The notes under the pieces were generated by a model that worked only from the letters and a program-made list of their open reading frames with translations, was not told the origin of the DNA and did not search any database. Position numbers and translations under genes: made by a program. A DNA stretch of 64,000 nucleotides from UBA9410 sp963933065 (lineage in GTDB: Bacteria > Actinomycetota > Acidimicrobiia > Acidimicrobiales > MedAcidi-G1): NCBI GenBank assembly GCA_963933065.1, contig CAWVUB010000001.1:4131-68130 (forward strand). The letters are read 5' to 3'. Of the stretch, positions 60,920 through 64,000 are shown one piece after another (positions within the stretch are counted from its first letter, which is position 1; each line of letters starts with the position of its first letter).

Positions 60920-62256
60920 GTGACAGCAGATCTCAGCCCAGGCCACCAGTTGGCCCGTTCACTCGGTTGGGCCGGACCCATGGGTTAGGGGCTATGTCAG
61001 ACGCCATGTTGGCAGTCGCTCTCGCAGGTTCAATATTTTTTTCTATTGACCCCAGTGCAGCTCGCTGGCGTGTCGCGCTGTATCTGCTGCTGACTATCGC
61101 CCCGTTTGCTGTGGTCACCCCGCTCCTTGGCCCACTGGTCGACCGGGTTCGGGGTGGGCGTCGGGGAATGATCGTGACCACGATTGTGGCCCGGCTACTA
61201 ATTGCATGGCAGATGATTGAGCACATTGATGGGCTGATGCTGTTCCCACTGGCTTTCGGACTGTTGGTCATGCAGAAGACGTACTCGATTGCCAAGAGCG
61301 CAGTGGTCCCTTCATTGGTCCGTAGTCAACTGCAACTGGTAGAGGCCAACGCCAAGTTGGCCATGCTCAGTTCTGTATGTTCGATGGTCGGTGCTGGTAT
61401 CGGCGGGGTTGCACTGCTTGTTAGCTCGTCCTCGCCTGCTGTGGTCGCAGTATTTGGCTACGGCTTAACTTTGGTGGCGGCTATTCAGGTTCCCAAAGTC
61501 TTGGTGGCTTCAACACGGACGTCGGCCGATGAGCGAGCGATTCTGCGCCAGCGTGGGATTCTCACCGCATCGCTGGCCATCGGGTTGCTTCGGGCTGTAG
61601 TGGGTTTCACCTCCTTTTTGCTCGCCTTTGAGTTTCGGGGTGGAGGAGACGGCGTATCAATCGAAGTGACTGGTAGGGCAGCTGGAGCTGGGTCTGGGGT
61701 AGTCCGGGGTGAGTCGGTGCTGGCAGCGGCGCCGGCGCCGGCGTGGCATTTTGGTCTAGTTCTGGGCTCGGTGGGCTTAGGGGCTTTCTTAGCTGCCCAG
61801 TTCGCTCCCATGTTGCGTCGACGGCTTCTAGAGGAACGGATCATCCGCGGGGTGTTATTTGTGGGTGTGACGTTGGCTGGTCTTTCTGTATGGGTGGGAG
61901 AGCTCTGGGGAGCGGTACTGATTGGTGGCACAGTGGCCATGTGTAGTGGAACTGCCAAATTGGCCTTTGACTCGCTAGTCCAACGCGACGCTCCGGGTGC
62001 CAACCATGGCCGGTCGTTCGCAAAGTTTGAGGGACGTTTTCAACTGGCATGGGCCATTGGGGCATTTCTTGCGGTGTTTCTGCCGCTACCGGTTGAGGTG
62101 GGTTATCTATTCATTGCTGCACTTTTTGCAGCAGCCCTCACATGGTTTGGCTTGGCAACACCGCCTATCCCCCGAATCCAGACCCCCAACGAACCGGATC
62201 GGTCAGATGGCCAGTTTGGTTTCTGGGGTAGTGACGAGCTCGACGAGGGGCGTTAA
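60916..62256 (+). CDS. MFS-type membrane transporter, unknown substrate
   Basis: A 446-residue membrane protein with about 10-12 spans. The loop after span 2 holds LVDRVRGGRRGMIVTT, a weak form of the MFS motif A. The N-terminus is proline-rich and the C-terminal tail is hydrophilic. The start overlaps the response regulator stop by 4 bases (ATGA). Its function cannot be told from the sequence. Convergent with the next gene. Confidence 0.82.
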   Translation: MSDSRSQPRPPVGPFTRLGRTHGLGAMSDAMLAVALAGSIFFSIDPSAARWRVALYLLLTIAPFAVVTPLLGPLVDRVRGGRRGMIVTTIVARLLIAWQMIEHIDGLMLFPLAFGLLVMQKTYSIAKSAVVPSLVRSQLQLVEANAKLAMLSSVCSMVGAGIGGVALLVSSSSPAVVAVFGYGLTLVAAIQVPKVLVASTRTSADERAILRQRGILTASLAIGLLRAVVGFTSFLLAFEFRGGGDGVSIEVTGRAAGAGSGVVRGESVLAAAPAPAWHFGLVLGSVGLGAFLAAQFAPMLRRRLLEERIIRGVLFVGVTLAGLSVWVGELWGAVLIGGTVAMCSGTAKLAFDSLVQRDAPGANHGRSFAKFEGRFQLAWAIGAFLAVFLPLPVEVGYLFIAALFAAALTWFGLATPPIPRIQTPNEPDRSDGQFGFWGSDELDEGR

Positions 62257-62307
62257 ATCAACCTTGACAGTTGGTAACCATTTCTTTGGCCCCGAGTTCC
62301 AGTGGCG

Positions 62308-63600
62308 TTAGTTAGTTAGTGGGTCCTGGAACTCAAGGCGGGCTAACCACAGGCCGGGGGCATCCACCTCTGATGGGGTAGGCAGACTTTGCGCCCCCTC
62401 CCACAGTAGAGACAAACCATCCTCACCAGCTCGTTCCACGACACCGACCACAAACGACGCACCCCGATCCACTTGTTCTTGGGTCAGATTTAGGCCGAGG
62501 ATTCGCTCCACGAAACGGTCCGCATCCGTGGTGGTCACCCGCCGCCTTCGGACTGCTTCGGTGACTTGGTCGTACGAGCGAATCAGTCCGTTACCGACGA
62601 CGTCCATCACGTAGTCGACTACGCCAACTACTACGGCGACTAATGCCTCAAGGAGGGGTAACAACTCTTCCTGTTCCGAAGAACGAACCGCACCCAACAC
62701 GGCCTCAGGATCTAGCGCACCTTGAAGACGAGCCAGAGCATCAGCCCCCGCCATTGAATCTAGACCCTCTCCCCCAAGGTCTAATCCCTCAAAGTCCAGC
62801 CCAAGTCGGCCGCCCAACTCAGAGGGGTCATTGCGGAACGCCCCGGCGTGTTGGGCCAGCAGGTTGCCGATGGTGTCACGGATGTGAGGTACACCGAGCA
62901 CCGCGTGGTGGGCAACCTCATGAAGGCAGATCCAGAGCCTGAGGTCTTCAGGTGGAAGGCTCCAGCTGGTGCCAAATTCTTCAATGTTTGGGGCCACGAT
63001 GAGCAGGGTGTCCGCATCAGGTCCACCAGTGGGTCTTGGAATGGGCAGGTCGTAGGTTCCAAGGCTACGGAGGGCTAGACGGCCGACCATCGTACCGGTG
63101 GTCATTCCAGCCATCATGGGGGCCATGGCAGACATCAGCCCCGACAGCCAGTTGAGAGTTTGTTCTCCATGGGGGTCGCCAGTGTCGAGTCGCTGTCCGT
63201 CGATTCCCAGATCAAGACCCTCGGTGAGGTCACTAGGGAGTTGAGCCATCTTCGACAGGTAAGGCCGGTAGGCATCAACTGATGATGACGCCCAGACGGT
63301 GCGGTTCACTGGTCGGACTGAGAGTGTTCCGGAACGGGCCACTGTCAGTCCGGTCCGGTTAGCTACTTGAAGTTCAGCTACACGGACCAATGATTCGTAT
63401 TCCATGCGAACTATCGGGTCGACATTGGGTTCGCTGCTTCCCTCAGAAGCGATGGCCATGGCGATCTGGCGTGCTGGGTCAGATCCCGGTTGACTTACCC
63501 CAGGGGTGCCGATACCAGATAGGCCTTTCCCAGGAAAAATGTTACCGAACGCGTTTTGGAATAGGGCGAACGGGTCCTCTGGTGGATCTTCCGGGCTCAC
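62308..63600 (-). CDS. Zincin-like metalloprotease-fold protein (DUF2342/zincin_2)
   Basis: A 430-residue protein of the actinobacterial zincin_2 family, known as an F420-associated putative hydrolase. Zinc motif WICLHEVAHHAVLG at about 223-236; the fold is mostly helical around it. The N-terminal part with FGNIFPGKGLSGIG is variable. I do not know the substrate. Convergent with the MFS gene; divergent from the epimerase. Confidence 0.88.
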   Translation of the reverse strand: MSPEDPPEDPFALFQNAFGNIFPGKGLSGIGTPGVSQPGSDPARQIAMAIASEGSSEPNVDPIVRMEYESLVRVAELQVANRTGLTVARSGTLSVRPVNRTVWASSSVDAYRPYLSKMAQLPSDLTEGLDLGIDGQRLDTGDPHGEQTLNWLSGLMSAMAPMMAGMTTGTMVGRLALRSLGTYDLPIPRPTGGPDADTLLIVAPNIEEFGTSWSLPPEDLRLWICLHEVAHHAVLGVPHIRDTIGNLLAQHAGAFRNDPSELGGRLGLDFEGLDLGGEGLDSMAGADALARLQGALDPEAVLGAVRSSEQEELLPLLEALVAVVVGVVDYVMDVVGNGLIRSYDQVTEAVRRRRVTTTDADRFVERILGLNLTQEQVDRGASFVVGVVERAGEDGLSLLWEGAQSLPTPSEVDAPGLWLARLEFQDPLTN

Positions 63601-63660
63601 GAGGGCACTCTATGGGCATGACTTCCCTCCAGTACCAGCGCGCATGGTGATGGTTAAGCG

Positions 63661-64000
63661 ATGAGCCGAGTAGTTGTTACCGGATCGACCGGTGCAGTCG
63701 GCAGAGAAACCTGTGTAGGCCTTGCTGGGGCGGGTTATGAGGTCATTGGCTTAGATCGTCGGTCAAGCACTCCTTCGGCTATTGGAATCGAGCTTCGAAC
63801 GGTGGATCTGGCGGTGACCGACCTCCGGGCCCAGCTAGAAGGGGTCGACGTGGTCGTGCACTTGGCCGCCGGGGTCACGGCTGGTGATTCCAGGGCCGAT
63901 GTCGGGCGAGATCGCCTAGCTGTTGTCGAACGCCTCCTGGCTGCAGCGTCTGATTCTGGGGTAAGGCACCTTGTTTTTCGTTCGTCGGCCATGGTCTATG
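63661..64000 (+). CDS. NAD-dependent epimerase/dehydratase, N-terminal part
   Basis: An extended SDR-type protein; 113 codons are inside the window and the gene runs off the right edge. The nucleotide-binding motif VVTGSTGAVGRETCVGLAGAGYEVIGLD and VVHLAAGV are typical of the UDP-sugar epimerase group. The active YxxxK lies beyond the edge, so the substrate cannot be judged. ATG 63661 is the natural start. Confidence 0.85.
   Translation, partial: MSRVVVTGSTGAVGRETCVGLAGAGYEVIGLDRRSSTPSAIGIELRTVDLAVTDLRAQLEGVDVVVHLAAGVTAGDSRADVGRDRLAVVERLLAAASDSGVRHLVFRSSAMVY

Noticed and set aside
62309..62323. Repeated TTAG units at the end of the zincin-like gene
   Set aside because: Only three copies; they supply tandem stop codons and have no clear further meaning.
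1..64000. Search for CRISPR arrays, insertion sequences, prophage or integrase genes
   Set aside because: No regular direct repeats with spacers, no transposase or integrase motif and no terminal inverted repeats were seen; the window looks like stable chromosome.

Overview
This window reads as one continuous stretch of the main chromosome of an actinomycetote, most likely of the class Acidimicrobiia (inference). The support is a set of actinobacterial marker families: two WhiB proteins, a GlnR-type orphan regulator, a SenX3/RegX3-like two-component pair, an HrdB-like sigma factor and a zincin_2/DUF2342 protein. The gene orders topA-MFS-tmk-holB, sucCD-purN-purH-folD and nptA-phoU-surE-kinase-regulator fit too. 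Base composition looks moderately G+C-rich and even. I see no insertion sequence, prophage, integrase or CRISPR array.

Layout. 1-1675: the start of selB and all of selA (minus strand); the matching tRNA-Sec is at 14143-14240. 1732-7166: fxsA, two Fe-S assembly genes (mrp, HesB/ErpA type), a thioredoxin-fold lipoprotein, a fused and shrunken [2Fe-2S]/molybdenum hydroxylase and a RidA protein. 7183-12847: a nitrogen block with glnR, a type I and a type II glutamine synthetase and glutamine-dependent nadE. 13128-16262: a sigma-70 factor, tRNA-Sec, a HAD phosphatase and an RsbV/RsbW-like pair. 16412-24850: nhaA, topA, an MFS protein, tmk, holB and an Fe(II)/2-oxoglutarate oxygenase. 24891-27950: an SDR, an MBL hydrolase and AlaX. 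28108-40138: central carbon and purine/folate genes (sucCD, purN, purH, folD, icd, mdh) around a heterodimeric ABC exporter and a PIG-L deacetylase. 40185-45202: an SCP-2 protein, a three-gene module with a phosphohistidine-swivel protein and two unknown proteins, a DUF368/PopT lipid carrier, a thioesterase and an alpha/beta hydrolase. 45656-53886: the sdhCAB operon, two glycosidase-fold proteins that have lost their catalytic glutamates, and a MaoC hydratase. 54498-55880: two whiB genes around tatA. 56099-62256: a phosphate block with a PHO-box-like site, nptA, phoU, surE, sensor kinase, response regulator and an MFS protein. 62308-64000: a zincin-like protein and the start of an NAD-dependent epimerase.

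Most striking points. (1) DNA topoisomerase I carries, inside its C-terminal repeat region, about 145 residues that read like the 2B domain of UvrD/PcrA helicases. (2) A GH2-like and a GH1-like protein lie side by side and both lack the expected catalytic glutamates. (3) A free-standing PEP-utiliser swivel domain is translationally coupled to a protein of unknown family. (4) A single-chain molybdenum hydroxylase lacks about half of its Mo subunit and its FAD subunit. (5) Sec-insertion genes are present, but no selenoprotein or selD is visible here. (6) Several strong palindromes lie in front of regulatory genes, including a 19-bp palindrome touching a PHO-box-like repeat.

Everything here rests on reading motifs by eye; no search, alignment or folding was run. 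Start codons were chosen from family length, overlaps and ribosome binding sites and are less certain than stops.
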